Of a stretch of 64,000 bases of DNA, positions 16,201-24,975 are shown piece after piece. Where the stretch lies: the NCBI GenBank assembly GCA_003667865.1, contig CP033051.1, positions 2,253,501 to 2,317,500 on the forward strand, read 5' to 3'. Made by a program: the position numbers and the translations under genes. Each line of letters opens with the position of its first letter. The stretch's first letter is position 1. A model generated the notes under the pieces. That model was not told the origin of the DNA and searched no databases. It was given only the letters and a program-made list of their open reading frames with translations. Origin of the DNA: Rossellomorea marisflavi. GTDB lineage: Bacteria > Bacillota > Bacilli > Bacillales > Bacillaceae_B.

Positions 16201-17119
16201 TCAGTATTTTGGCCAATACTTATTAAATCACAAACTGATCTCCAGAGAACAACTCACTGATGCACTAGAGTACATGAAATCTGTTCATGTGAAATTTGGA
16301 GTCATGGCAATTGATGAAGGGTTTATGACTTCTGAACAAGTAGAGCATGTACATGAAAAGCAGAAGCAAGTAGATAAGAGATTTGGTGAACTAGCAGTAG
16401 AACTTGGCTATCTAACCGAGGCAAACGTGGAAGCCTTAATTTCTAAGCAGAAACAACACCACCTTTTCCTAGCACAAGCACTTGTAGACCGTAACTATAT
16501 GTCCATTGAACAGTTTGGAGCTGCTTTAGCAAATTATAAAAACGAGTATAGCCTATCTGATGACCAATTTGAAGAAATGAAGAATGGTAACATTGAATCA
16601 TTTGTTAAAACGATTCTTTCGGATAATCAATCTTCTGAAAACGAATATTATGAGAAATACCTTTCTTTATTTGTCAAAAATATGATTCGTTTTATTGATG
16701 ACCAAGTCTTTCTTGAATTGTCTACGGAAGAAGAGTCTCAAGAAGAGAAGTGGCTTGTACATCAGAATATCGTTGGGGAGTTCCCATTGTTTACAGCAAT
16801 ATCTGTTAACAAAGAACTACTCCTTTACATTGCTTCTAAAAATGCTGAGGAAGAGCTAACTGAAGTCGATGAACTTGCAGAAGCATCAATAAGTGAATTT
16901 TTGAACCTTCATAATGGAATTTTCTTGGTGAACATGTCTAACGAGGGAATTGAATTAAATATGAATCCTCAAGGTATAGATAAAAGTGTTACAGTTAATG
17001 GGGATGTTTTGTCTATTAACGTACATACAACAAGGGGATCATTTGAATTGCTTGTCTCAAATAAACCGGACAGTATGAAACTTGAGACAAAAGATGAAAA
17101 TGGAGCAGTTATCTTATAG
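16193..17119 (+). CDS. CheX-like phosphatase domain protein with N-terminal GspE/MshEN-like region
   Basis: A 308-residue protein. Residues 1-115 contain two repeats resembling the N-terminal domain of GspE/PilB ATPases (SREQLTDALEYMK and YLTEANVEALISKQKQ). The C-terminal half (about 155-300) looks like a CheC/CheX/FliY phosphatase domain and carries the signature E-x2-N-x3-G in SEFLNLHNG. CheX/CheC proteins dephosphorylate CheY-P. It overlaps the upstream receiver gene by eight bases, strongly suggesting a cognate pair. The N-terminal module could bind cyclic di-GMP, as MshEN domains do, but I cannot confirm the binding residues. Confidence 0.75.
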   Translation: MFSQYFGQYLLNHKLISREQLTDALEYMKSVHVKFGVMAIDEGFMTSEQVEHVHEKQKQVDKRFGELAVELGYLTEANVEALISKQKQHHLFLAQALVDRNYMSIEQFGAALANYKNEYSLSDDQFEEMKNGNIESFVKTILSDNQSSENEYYEKYLSLFVKNMIRFIDDQVFLELSTEEESQEEKWLVHQNIVGEFPLFTAISVNKELLLYIASKNAEEELTEVDELAEASISEFLNLHNGIFLVNMSNEGIELNMNPQGIDKSVTVNGDVLSINVHTTRGSFELLVSNKPDSMKLETKDENGAVIL

Positions 17120-17139
17120 TTAAATATAAACAAGGAACC

Positions 17140-17170
17140 AGCATCTGTTTAAAGCAGATGCTTTTTATTT
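17140..17170 (+). terminator. intrinsic terminator
   Basis: AGCATCTG and CAGATGCT form a stem with a TTTAAAG-type loop, followed by TTTTTATTTT. Confidence 0.8.
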
Positions 17171-17257
17171 TACTTAGAATGAAAATGTAGTATTGCATAG
17201 TATAGATATTTCCAGTATGATGGCGTAATATCTATTTTTGTCAATGGGGTGAGGACG

Positions 17258-18022
17258 ATGAAACAAGAAGAAGCTGTAAAATATATTTCAGAAAGCTTAA
17301 TGAAGGATGAACGGGTACAAGCAATATTTCTAAAAGGATCAATGGGAAGAGGAGATTACGATGAGTATTCAGATGTTGATCTCTATTGTTTAGTAGAAGA
17401 GCAAGACGAACTTTCATTTCTAAAAGATAGGATTTCACATTTAGAATCTTATAGAGAACTATTATTTTACGAAGATATCTTTATTATTGCTCCACAAATC
17501 ATTGCTGTATATGATAATCTACTTCATGTTGATTTCTTTACTGTAACGGAAAAAAGTTTTAAAGAAAAAGATTACTTTCAAGTTGTCTACGATCCAATGG
17601 GAACGTTAGAACGTTTCAAGGACACTCAAAATCTACTACTTTCAAAAGAGGATTTTGATGGACATGCCTATGACGTAGCATGGTTCCTGTTTCAATACAA
17701 TAAAGCAAACCAAAGAGGTAATGACATATGGGCAGTAGAAATGCTTCATCATGTTTTCCATAACCTAGCTCGAGTATTACTGCACCGATACAATCCAGAC
17801 AGAGCCCAACTAGGCTTAAAAGCACTCGAGACTCAGCTACCTAGCACTATCCTAGAAAAGGTAAAACCCATAGTAGACAACAACACTCTAAACAGACATG
17901 TAAAATCGGTCCAACATCTAACAATCTTACTAACAGAAGAAATACAATGGATTGAAACAAACTTAGATAAGAAGTCACAAGCAGGGAAATTTATCCGGAA
18001 AATGGTGGAGGTTTTAACGTAG
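17258..18022 (+). CDS. nucleotidyltransferase domain protein (aminoglycoside adenylyltransferase-like fold)
   Basis: A 254-residue protein of the polymerase-beta-type nucleotidyltransferase superfamily. The catalytic signature is FLKGSMGRGDYDEYSDVDLY: GS motif, then D-x-D for metal binding (about residues 26-45), with a third acidic residue likely in HVDFF. The C-terminal helical region (about 140-250) resembles the partner domain of ANT-type enzymes. The substrate (antibiotic, nucleotide or protein) is unknown. The ATG at 17258 follows GGGGTGAGG. Codons in the last third are richer in C than in the rest of the gene. Confidence 0.8.
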   Translation: MKQEEAVKYISESLMKDERVQAIFLKGSMGRGDYDEYSDVDLYCLVEEQDELSFLKDRISHLESYRELLFYEDIFIIAPQIIAVYDNLLHVDFFTVTEKSFKEKDYFQVVYDPMGTLERFKDTQNLLLSKEDFDGHAYDVAWFLFQYNKANQRGNDIWAVEMLHHVFHNLARVLLHRYNPDRAQLGLKALETQLPSTILEKVKPIVDNNTLNRHVKSVQHLTILLTEEIQWIETNLDKKSQAGKFIRKMVEVLT

Positions 18023-18464
18023 AACATTGAAACCTTATTAAGTGATATTTCAGGTCGAAAGCTAGTAATACATGCTAGCTTCTTTGTGTATTAAAAAATC
18101 AATACCATTTATATTTACTAAGTTGCTTTCAGTGAAAAGCAAGGACACTTCCAAAGTGCATTTTGATTCTTAAAGACCTTAAGAAATTCTTCATTTTTAT
18201 CCTAATAAAATTGTTAAGAACTATTCCTTATACTAATAGTAATCCTAGTGAAATACCTAGTATGATTTGGAAGGGATTTAAGAATGACAAGGGATTTCAG
18301 TCTTTTTGTACATTCATCGTCGAAGACAATAAACAATAAGATTGTCTTTCAAAATCATACATAGGAATTTTGATTCATTTTACACCTTTTATTACTAAAA
18401 AAGTAAACATTTGTAAAAGAAGTGTCGAAATATAAGGTGAAGAAATGAAATTGGAGGGATATAG
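18023..18464. other. 442-base gene-free stretch before the fabF paralogue
   Basis: It contains a weak hairpin (AAGCTAG near 18059-18065 with CTAGCTT near 18075-18081) that may end the upstream transcript, and the imperfect dyad ATACCTAGTAT at 18253-18263. I find no credible coding frame or RNA gene; the sequence is AT-rich and probably holds the promoter of the downstream gene. Confidence 0.4.
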
Positions 18465-19703
18465 ATGAAACGAGTAGTTGTAAGTGGTATCGGTGCCGTT
18501 ACAGGGATGGGGAACAATGTTGAATTAACATGGGAAGCTGCTAGGAAAGGAGTCTCGGGTATCGGAAAGTTAACACGGTTTGACACAACAAACTTCTCAG
18601 CCAAAGTAGCCTCAGAAGTAAAGGATTTCAGTTTATCAGACTATATGAAAGTCAATGAACGTCATCGAATCGACCGGTTTGCACAATATGCGATTGCTTC
18701 CTCCATTATGGCGGTGAAGGATGCGGGAGTAGAAATCGGCAAAACCGTTCCTCATGATCGAGTAGGTGTTTGGTTTGGAACTGCAATCGGTGGTATTGAG
18801 AGTTTTGAAGAAAGCTATACAAGTCTTCAAGAAGGCGGATACCAGGCATTGTATCCATTTGCAACAACAATGGTGATTTCAAATATGGCCTCAAGTCAAG
18901 TAGCTATTGCTCTTAAGGCTAAAGGAGTCAATAATTGTACAGTCTTATCGTGTGCTTCAGGTTCAAACGCAATTGGTGATGCGATGAGGGTCATTCAAAG
19001 AGGCGAAGCGGATCTGATGATTGCGGGAGGGACAGAGGCATCTCTTACTCCGCTAGGAATCGGGGCATTCTGCGCAATGGGAGCGATATCAACTAATTCG
19101 GATCCAAGCTCAGCCTGTCGTCCCTTTGACAGTAAGCGTGACGGTCTTGTAATGGGAGAAGGGGCAGGGGCGTTAGTGCTCGAATCTCTAGAATCTGCTT
19201 TAAAAAGAAATGCTCCTATTTACGGAGAAATTGTAGGTTACAGTACTGTAGCGGATGCTTATCACATTACAAGTCCTGCACCTGGTGGGGAAGGGTGTGT
19301 AAGAGCAATGAACATTGCAATTGAACAATCAGGATTTGCTAAAGAGGATATTGATTATATTAATGCACACGGTACAAGCACCGTTTACAATGATAAATTT
19401 GAAACCGAGGCAATTAAAGAGTGCTTCGGCGAAGGAGCATACAATATTCCGATTAGTTCAACAAAGTCTATGACAGGACATATGATGGGGGCAGCAGGAG
19501 CCATTGAAGCTATTTTTTCTCTGTTGGTCATTAAAACTGGAGAAATCCCACCAACAATTAATTTGTACAACCAAGACCCAGAATGTGACCTTGACTATGT
19601 ACCGAATGTCGGTCGTAAAAAGAAAGTAGATACAGTTCTTAGCAATGCTTTAGGATTCGGAGGACACAATACTACGTTGGTTTTTACTAGATTTAAAGAA
19701 TAG
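18465..19703 (+). CDS. beta-ketoacyl-ACP synthase II (FabF-like)
   Basis: A 412-residue condensing enzyme of type II fatty-acid synthesis. The active-site Cys is at residue 163 (VLSCASGSNAIG), the same number as in E. coli FabF. The two catalytic histidines lie in NAHGTSTVYND and SMTGHMMGAAGA, and GLVMGEGAGALVLE and LGFGGHNTTLVF are family blocks. It elongates acyl-ACP with malonyl-ACP. It stands alone without fabH or acpP, and the genome probably has the usual fabHF pair elsewhere, so this may be a paralogue with specialised use. The SCASG context differs slightly from the common ACAS. Start ATG follows GGAGG. Confidence 0.9.
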   Translation: MKRVVVSGIGAVTGMGNNVELTWEAARKGVSGIGKLTRFDTTNFSAKVASEVKDFSLSDYMKVNERHRIDRFAQYAIASSIMAVKDAGVEIGKTVPHDRVGVWFGTAIGGIESFEESYTSLQEGGYQALYPFATTMVISNMASSQVAIALKAKGVNNCTVLSCASGSNAIGDAMRVIQRGEADLMIAGGTEASLTPLGIGAFCAMGAISTNSDPSSACRPFDSKRDGLVMGEGAGALVLESLESALKRNAPIYGEIVGYSTVADAYHITSPAPGGEGCVRAMNIAIEQSGFAKEDIDYINAHGTSTVYNDKFETEAIKECFGEGAYNIPISSTKSMTGHMMGAAGAIEAIFSLLVIKTGEIPPTINLYNQDPECDLDYVPNVGRKKKVDTVLSNALGFGGHNTTLVFTRFKE

Positions 19704-19710
19704 CTTTTTT

Positions 19711-19755
19711 TAAAAAAACCAGAAGTAGAAAAGTCTTCTACTTCTGGTTTTTCTC
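19711..19755. terminator. strong bidirectional terminator
   Basis: AAAAAACCAGAAGTAGAA pairs with TTCTACTTCTGGTTTTT, a stem of about 17 bp around a 5-base loop. Confidence 0.85.
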
Positions 19756-19766
19756 ATTCATTTCAT

Positions 19767-20029
19767 TTATTTAGATACATTTAGTAATTGATCGATTTTT
19801 GTAATGGAAAATAGCTGATAAACTTTTTCATTCGCTTGAATCAATTTAATCTTCTTTCCTAAAGAATTTCCAGGGTGAGGAAGAGCGACAATAATGGATA
19901 TTCCGGTACTATCAATGTATTCAGATCAACGAGGAGCCCAATATCACTAATTGCCAAAGCTCGCTTAAGCTCCTGTGCTACAATTTGATATTCCTGAAAG
20001 CCAATTCTTGGTTGTTCAATTTGTATGAC
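19767..20029 (-). pseudogene. frameshifted STAS-domain anti-sigma antagonist (RsbV/SpoIIAA-like)
   Basis: The minus strand downstream of the PP2C gene encodes two halves of a STAS domain in different frames. The first reads ...QEYQIVAQELKRALAISDIGLLVDLN. The second reads YIDSTGISIIVALPH... and ends ...FSITKIDQLLNVSK. YIDSTGIS contains the conserved serine phosphorylated by RsbW-type kinases. The frame breaks near 19919-19925, between VDLN and YIDSTG. No start codon is present in the first frame after the stop at 20030-20032. The gene is therefore probably dead, unless the break is a sequencing error. Confidence 0.7.
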
Positions 20030-21512
20030 TTACATGGTTTTCTTCATTTCGTAGTTTAATAAGAATTGAACAAATATCATCATATGCATTTTCTAGCTTC
20101 GCGTCCAGCATTACCTTCTCAATTTCCTCATGTATAAATTGTTCAGAAAGATCTGAGGTTGAAAGCTGTAATTGTTCAAGTAAACCGTCCGTATAAAGGA
20201 AAATTTCCGTATCCTCATGATAGGTTAATGTTTTGGCTTCTAATTGTGGCTCTTGTACAATTCCTATAGGGAGCGCGTTCGACTCAATTAAAGAGACTTT
20301 TTCTGCATGTTTGATGATAAAGCTTGGATGCCCCGCATTAATATACTGTATGCTCTTTTCTTTTGTATTAATTAATAGATAAACCCCTGTGAAATAGTTT
20401 CGAGGATTCAGTAAAGTACTGTTTGAGAAGATTTCGAACATATGATGGTTTAATAAGCTCATTACATCAGAAGGCTGCCAAAATCCCCTACGTAAAATGG
20501 ATACAATCGAGGCATTTAGTGACATTGTTAATAAGGACGCCTGGATACCATGCCCCATAACATCAATAATTAGTACTGCATATAAATCATCATTTAATTG
20601 CCGCCATTTAAAAAAGTCTCCACCTAATTCATGAGATGGTTTGTATATCCCTGAAATCTCGATACAATCAGATTTTAGAGGATTGCTGAGTAATAAGCGC
20701 TGAATATTTCTAGATAGCTTGAGATCATTTGCCAGCTCCAACTCAAGTATTTTCCTTTTGGTTATATCTTGTTGAATTCCAACGTAATGTTGAACTTCTC
20801 CTTTTTCATCTGTTACAGCATTTAGAGTTAATTCGTTCCAAAACGTGGAGTTATCCTTTTTATAGTTTAATATTTCTATGTTGACTTCACGTTCTCGCTT
20901 AAGTCCTTCTCTGATTTCTGATACTGCTTCTTCATTTGTCTCAGGTCCTTGCAAAAATCTACAATTACGACCAAGAGCTTCATCAGCGTTATATCCAGTA
21001 ATTGTTGTAAACCCTTTATTAATATAAATAATAGGGTTATCCTTTTGATTCGGATTCGTAATAACTACTCCAACACCTGCAAAGTCTATAACATCACTTA
21101 ATAATCTATTTGTTTCAAGAAGTTCCTCCTTCATTCTTTCTAATCTTGTTTGTTCAGTGATATCTCTTGTAACGATTTGTACATAGGATTGGTTGGATTC
21201 TGGTAGCTGTATAAGTTTGTACTTTATATCAAAAAAAACGCTAACTCCATGTATGGTAGTAGTTTCAGTACGAAAGCTTTTTGTAAGTTTACCAGTAATA
21301 ATTTTCGGAAATATTTCAAGAGTATGCTGAAGAGATTCTTCCGTTAAAATATTTGCCTCTGAGAAATGCTTGCCAATAAACATTTCTTTTTTATAACCGA
21401 GTATCCTTTCATACGCATTATTTACATAGACATAATGCCCTCTAAAGTCGAGTACAGCAATTAAATCTGGGGAGTTTTCTACTAGTTCTTGGAAAAATTG
21501 CTGGTTCTGCAC
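20016..21512 (-). CDS. PAS-LOV-PP2C (RsbU/SpoIIE-type) phosphatase, probable blue-light sensor
   Basis: A 498-residue soluble protein. PAS domain 1 covers about residues 10-120. A LOV domain (about 138-255) has the photoactive motif GRNCRFLQG with the flavin-adduct Cys184, the flavin-contact stretch NYKKDNSTFWNELTL and the terminal Gln in GIQQDITKRK; it is very close to B. subtilis YtvA. The C-terminal SpoIIE-type PP2C domain (about 275-490) has GGDFF, IIDVMGHG and YTDGLLEQ. Such phosphatases dephosphorylate STAS antagonists and release a sigma factor or other target. An RsbW-like kinase gene ends 6 bases upstream and a broken STAS gene follows, giving a partner-switching operon. Light regulation is inferred from the LOV motif. 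Confidence 0.9.
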   Translation of the reverse strand: MQNQQFFQELVENSPDLIAVLDFRGHYVYVNNAYERILGYKKEMFIGKHFSEANILTEESLQHTLEIFPKIITGKLTKSFRTETTTIHGVSVFFDIKYKLIQLPESNQSYVQIVTRDITEQTRLERMKEELLETNRLLSDVIDFAGVGVVITNPNQKDNPIIYINKGFTTITGYNADEALGRNCRFLQGPETNEEAVSEIREGLKREREVNIEILNYKKDNSTFWNELTLNAVTDEKGEVQHYVGIQQDITKRKILELELANDLKLSRNIQRLLLSNPLKSDCIEISGIYKPSHELGGDFFKWRQLNDDLYAVLIIDVMGHGIQASLLTMSLNASIVSILRRGFWQPSDVMSLLNHHMFEIFSNSTLLNPRNYFTGVYLLINTKEKSIQYINAGHPSFIIKHAEKVSLIESNALPIGIVQEPQLEAKTLTYHEDTEIFLYTDGLLEQLQLSTSDLSEQFIHEEIEKVMLDAKLENAYDDICSILIKLRNEENHVSHTN

Positions 21513-21518
21513 TTTTTA

Positions 21519-21926
21519 TCACTCCAATAGAAAGGTTAAAGTAAGCTTTCGGCCCTCATCTGTATAGTGCATAGAATGAGAACATTTTTTCATAATAGCA
21601 ATCCCTCGACCACGCTCACTAGTAATATTATTTTCTAGGAACTGATCAGGATCTGAAATATTCTCAAGTTTATCTTCATAGTCAAAACCAGAGCCATTAT
21701 TAATGATGGTGATTTCAAGATGATTGTTACCATCTGTAATGTCTAATTCGACTGTAAAATATTCATTCTCATTCATTCCATGTTCAAAAGCGTTGTTTAC
21801 ACCTTCTATAATAGAAAATAAAATTCGGGTCTTTTCATTGCTAGACATTGACATGATGTAGTCTTCAATTAAAGGAAGATTCTGTTGAAACTCTTCATAC
21901 CGTGAAAACTGAAATTCTAACCCCAT
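21519..21926 (-). CDS. RsbW/SpoIIAB-like serine kinase or anti-sigma (GHKL ATPase)
   Basis: A 135-residue GHKL-fold ATPase of the anti-sigma/serine-kinase type. The N-box is EGVNNAFEHG, the G1 box NNGSGFDYED and the G2 region ERGRGIAIMKKCS. RsbW-type proteins bind a sigma factor or other partner and phosphorylate STAS antagonists. It is the first gene of the operon with the PAS-LOV-PP2C phosphatase. No sigma-factor gene is adjacent, so the output may be sigma-B encoded elsewhere or a non-transcriptional partner. Confidence 0.85.
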   Translation of the reverse strand: MGLEFQFSRYEEFQQNLPLIEDYIMSMSSNEKTRILFSIIEGVNNAFEHGMNENEYFTVELDITDGNNHLEITIINNGSGFDYEDKLENISDPDQFLENNITSERGRGIAIMKKCSHSMHYTDEGRKLTLTFLLE

Positions 21927-22218
21927 ACAAACACCTTCTAAACTAAAATGATCTGACTCTATTCTGTTGTAATATCGTATGTGAAAAGAGAGATATTACT
22001 TTACTTCCGATACTTTTACCCTCTAACACAAGTATTTAGACTTATTAAATCTATCTTTAACTTATTAAACAGGTTTATACTTCATTGTGCTAAATTTTCA
22101 TATAGGTTTATAAGCTTTTTCGATAATTTTAGACAAATTTCTTAGAAATGTGGAAAAAAATGTATATACCTAATGAGCATTGGTTATGTATATACAAAAG
22201 TGGAAAGGAGGGATCGTT

Positions 22219-22389
22219 GTGGAAGCGGATATGAGTATCGAGGAAGTTATGGAAGGAATAAAAAGATTGCATGCTTTGGAAAACAATTTAAGCAAAAAAC
22301 GAATTAAAAAATCACATCCAGATTTAATGAAGAATGCACTTTATTATTTTCCGGACTGGGAGCATGCCATTGACCAAAGTATCTCGTAA
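22219..22389 (+). CDS. small protein of 56 residues, unknown
   Basis: A short soluble protein with an acidic N-terminal helix (MSIEEVMEGIKRLHALE) and a basic middle (SKKRIKKSHPDLMKNALYYFPDWEHAI). The GTG start at 22219 is preceded by AAGGAGGG at proper spacing. The pattern SHPDLMKNALYYFPDWEHA looks conserved rather than random, but I cannot name a family. A hairpin (TTACCCTTTC/GAAAGGGTAA) follows at 22412-22434. Confidence 0.6.
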   Translation: MEADMSIEEVMEGIKRLHALENNLSKKRIKKSHPDLMKNALYYFPDWEHAIDQSIS

Positions 22390-22570
22390 TTTAGCTTAGT
22401 ATGAAAATATTACCCTTTCCGATGTGAAAGGGTAATAGATGTAAAAGATAACTAGATAGCTCATATTCTAAAATGTATCAGTTGAAGTCTCTTTTTATAA
22501 AATTTTACAGCATTTACAAATTATATGAATTATAATGTCTTAGACAACTTTTTATAAAGGAGAGAAGAAA

Positions 22571-23815
22571 ATGAAATCATCACCGGTTTTAGGTAATGAC
22601 CGAATTGTATCAATTGATATTATTAGAGGATTTGCTTTGCTTGGTATTTTTCTTGTTAATATGCCTGCTTTTCATTCACCTGATTTTATGATGCAAATGT
22701 ACGGTGGCGGAGATGCCGAGCATACAGGTGTCGATTATTGGTTGGACGTATTTTTTGCACTGTTTATTGATATGAAATTTTTTACTATCTTTTCATTTTT
22801 GTTTGGTTTAGGCTTTTATATTTTTATGAGTCGTGCGGAGCAAAAAGGATTGAACATGAATCTTCTTTACACTAGAAGGGTTCTTGCCTTATTGGTTTTC
22901 GGGGCTCTTCACTTAGTATTATTATGGTTCGGTGATATATTACATACATATGCCATTACCGGGTTGTTCTTATTATTATTTTATCGTAGAAAGATTAAAA
23001 CAATGGTCATCTGGGCAGGTAGTTTACTACTTATGCTTAATGCTTTGATGGCACTGCCTTTGTTAATCCCATCTAACCTTTTAGAAGCAGTAGAAGGAAG
23101 CCAGACATCAACGTACAATGAAAAACTAGTAGAATACTTACATATTTATGAGCAAGCGGGCTACGGTGAATGGGTTTCATACCGTTTGGGAGCTGAACTT
23201 GTACCTATTCTACTTAACTTAATTCCAGCAATGATTCCAGTGCTAGCTATGTTCTTGCTTGGACTAGCTGCTGGAAAGGCAGGAATCTTTAAGCCTGATA
23301 CTCCACATCTTGGGTTTATCAGGAAAGTTCGTACGATGACGTTACTAATTAGTGTTCCGTTCGTTGTTCTTCTAGCACTATTTAAGCTCGAAATCATCGG
23401 TGCAGGAGTTAAGAATGATACATTCGTTCAACTTTTTACTAGTTTGAGTGGAGTGTCTTTATGTCTATTTTATATCTCGTTTCTAACCCTTTTATTAAGG
23501 AATGGACAATGGCAGAAGAGATTACGTCCTTTAGGTTATGTTGGCCAAATGGCTTTAACAAATTACCTCTCTCAAACTATTATCAGTGTAGGTATATTTG
23601 TAGGACTCGGATTTTACAATGATGTTAGTATTCTTGTTGGCACATTAATGGCCCTTGGAATCTATACTCTACAGGTTGTCTTTAGCTATTACTGGCTAAA
23701 AGCATTCCAATTCGGTCCATTTGAATGGCTATGGCGTTCTATTACGTACGGACGTTTTCAATCAATGAAAAAGAAAGGGGATCAAACCCCTGCTGTAGAG
23801 AAAAAAGTATTATAA
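22571..23815 (+). CDS. DUF418 domain membrane protein (YeiB/YxaH-like)
   Basis: A 414-residue polytopic membrane protein with about ten hydrophobic segments. The opening NDRIVSIDIIRGFALLGIFLVNMPAFHSP is the typical N-terminal motif of DUF418/DUF1624 acyltransferase-like proteins. The C-terminal DUF418 region contains LRPLGYVGQMALTNYLSQTI and FQFGPFEWLWRSITYGRFQ. The function is not established; membership of an acyltransferase-like superfamily suggests modification of a surface or lipid substrate. The ATG follows AAAGGAGAG. It is monocistronic and ends at a strong terminator shared with the convergent isomerase gene. Confidence 0.88.
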   Translation: MKSSPVLGNDRIVSIDIIRGFALLGIFLVNMPAFHSPDFMMQMYGGGDAEHTGVDYWLDVFFALFIDMKFFTIFSFLFGLGFYIFMSRAEQKGLNMNLLYTRRVLALLVFGALHLVLLWFGDILHTYAITGLFLLLFYRRKIKTMVIWAGSLLLMLNALMALPLLIPSNLLEAVEGSQTSTYNEKLVEYLHIYEQAGYGEWVSYRLGAELVPILLNLIPAMIPVLAMFLLGLAAGKAGIFKPDTPHLGFIRKVRTMTLLISVPFVVLLALFKLEIIGAGVKNDTFVQLFTSLSGVSLCLFYISFLTLLLRNGQWQKRLRPLGYVGQMALTNYLSQTIISVGIFVGLGFYNDVSILVGTLMALGIYTLQVVFSYYWLKAFQFGPFEWLWRSITYGRFQSMKKKGDQTPAVEKKVL

Positions 23816-23829
23816 TAATCTTTGAGTCT

Positions 23830-23864
23830 AAAAAAGCAGAGAAATATTTTCTCTGCTTTTCTTT
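23830..23864. terminator. bidirectional terminator
   Basis: AAAAAGCAGAGAAA pairs with TTTCTCTGCTTTT; U-rich ends on both strands serve convergent genes. Confidence 0.8.
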
Positions 23865-23869
23865 CTAGA

Positions 23870-24838
23870 CTAAGTCCACCACATTTCCCCAATAGATTCC
23901 TTTACCATTACTGGCTTCAGGGTATCAACGGCCTTGGTGAAACCTTCATCTATAGACATCAAGCCATCCTCATGTTCAATGCTGACAACATAGTCATAGC
24001 CATATAGGCGTAATGTACTAATCATGTCAGCCCAGACCTTTGAATCATGACCAAAGCCTACAGTACGGAAATACCAAGCACGGTCCTTTAGATTTGAATA
24101 AGGTGTCATGTCTGTAAGACCATTGCGGTTCATATTCTGTTGGTCAATGATTGTATCTTTTGCATGAAAATGGTGTATGGCATTTTCCCGCCCCAGTATT
24201 TTTATTGCTTCAATCGGGTCAATTCCTTGCCACCACATATGGCTTGGATCTAAATTTGCACCTATTTCTGGCCCACACTCTTCTCGTAAACGCAATAGAG
24301 TAGCAGGGGTATGTACAGAAAATCCACCATGTAATTCTAAACCAATTTTTATATTGTATTTTCTTGCAAAGGCAGCCTTTTTACTCCAATAAGGAATAAT
24401 TTTCTCCTCCCACTGCCATGTTAGTATCTCTTGATAGTCAGTTGGCCATGGAGAGACTGGCCAATTTGGATATTTTGCATTTTCATGATCTCCAGGACAG
24501 CCAGAGAAGGTATTTACGATTGGAACTCCTAGTTTACTAGCAAGCACAACGGTTTTATCAAATACCTCATCAGCTTCACTAGAGATCGGCTGTTGGGGGT
24601 GAAGAGGGTTAGAGTGGCAGCTTAGTGCACTAATTATTAGCCCTCTACTAGAGATTTTCTCTATAAATTCCTGTAGTTTCCCTTCGTCTTCCAAAAGTTC
24701 ATCTATTTTACAATGTGCATCTCCAGGATAACCGCCAGTACCTAATTCAACCGCTTCAATGCCTTTAGATACAACATAATCTAACATATCTTCAAACTTC
24801 TTATCAGAGAATAATACGGTGAATACACCTAATTTCAT
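23870..24838 (-). CDS. sugar phosphate isomerase/epimerase (AP-endonuclease-2-like TIM barrel)
   Basis: A 322-residue TIM-barrel protein of the xylose-isomerase-like/AP2Ec family that includes IolE, IolI and many sugar epimerases. Blocks are MKLGVFTVLFSDKKFEDMLDYVVSKGIEAVELGTGGYPGDAHCK, IGLELHGGFSVHTPATLLRL, IGANLDPSHMWWQGIDPIEAI, HFHAKDTI and VSIEHEDGLMSIDEG. Together these supply the Glu/Asp/His metal ligands of the family. It is divergent from the LacI-type regulator, and a LacI-like operator lies between its probable -10 box and the start codon. It therefore almost certainly takes part in catabolism of the sugar imported by the adjoining ABC transporter; the sugar is unidentified. Confidence 0.88.
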   Translation of the reverse strand: MKLGVFTVLFSDKKFEDMLDYVVSKGIEAVELGTGGYPGDAHCKIDELLEDEGKLQEFIEKISSRGLIISALSCHSNPLHPQQPISSEADEVFDKTVVLASKLGVPIVNTFSGCPGDHENAKYPNWPVSPWPTDYQEILTWQWEEKIIPYWSKKAAFARKYNIKIGLELHGGFSVHTPATLLRLREECGPEIGANLDPSHMWWQGIDPIEAIKILGRENAIHHFHAKDTIIDQQNMNRNGLTDMTPYSNLKDRAWYFRTVGFGHDSKVWADMISTLRLYGYDYVVSIEHEDGLMSIDEGFTKAVDTLKPVMVKESIGEMWWT

Positions 24839-24856
24839 GATAACTTCCCCCTTTTA

Positions 24857-24888
24857 AATGAAAACGCTTAATGTAATCCGTTACATTA
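24857..24888. promoter_or_regulatory. LacI-type operator and partial cre in the isomerase promoter
   Basis: The dyad TAATGTAATCCGTTACATTA (24869-24888) matches the operator in front of the regulator gene in its TGTAAT/TTACA arms. On the minus strand TATAAT (24890-24885) reads as a -10 box overlapping it. Next to it TGAAAACGCTTAAT resembles a CcpA cre site with an imperfect end. Confidence 0.65.
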
Positions 24889-24975
24889 TATGTTAAAGGA
24901 AAATAAACACTAAAATCAATAAAAACTTCAAAAAATATTAGGAATATAGCGGTTAAACAAAAAATATAATAGTTA

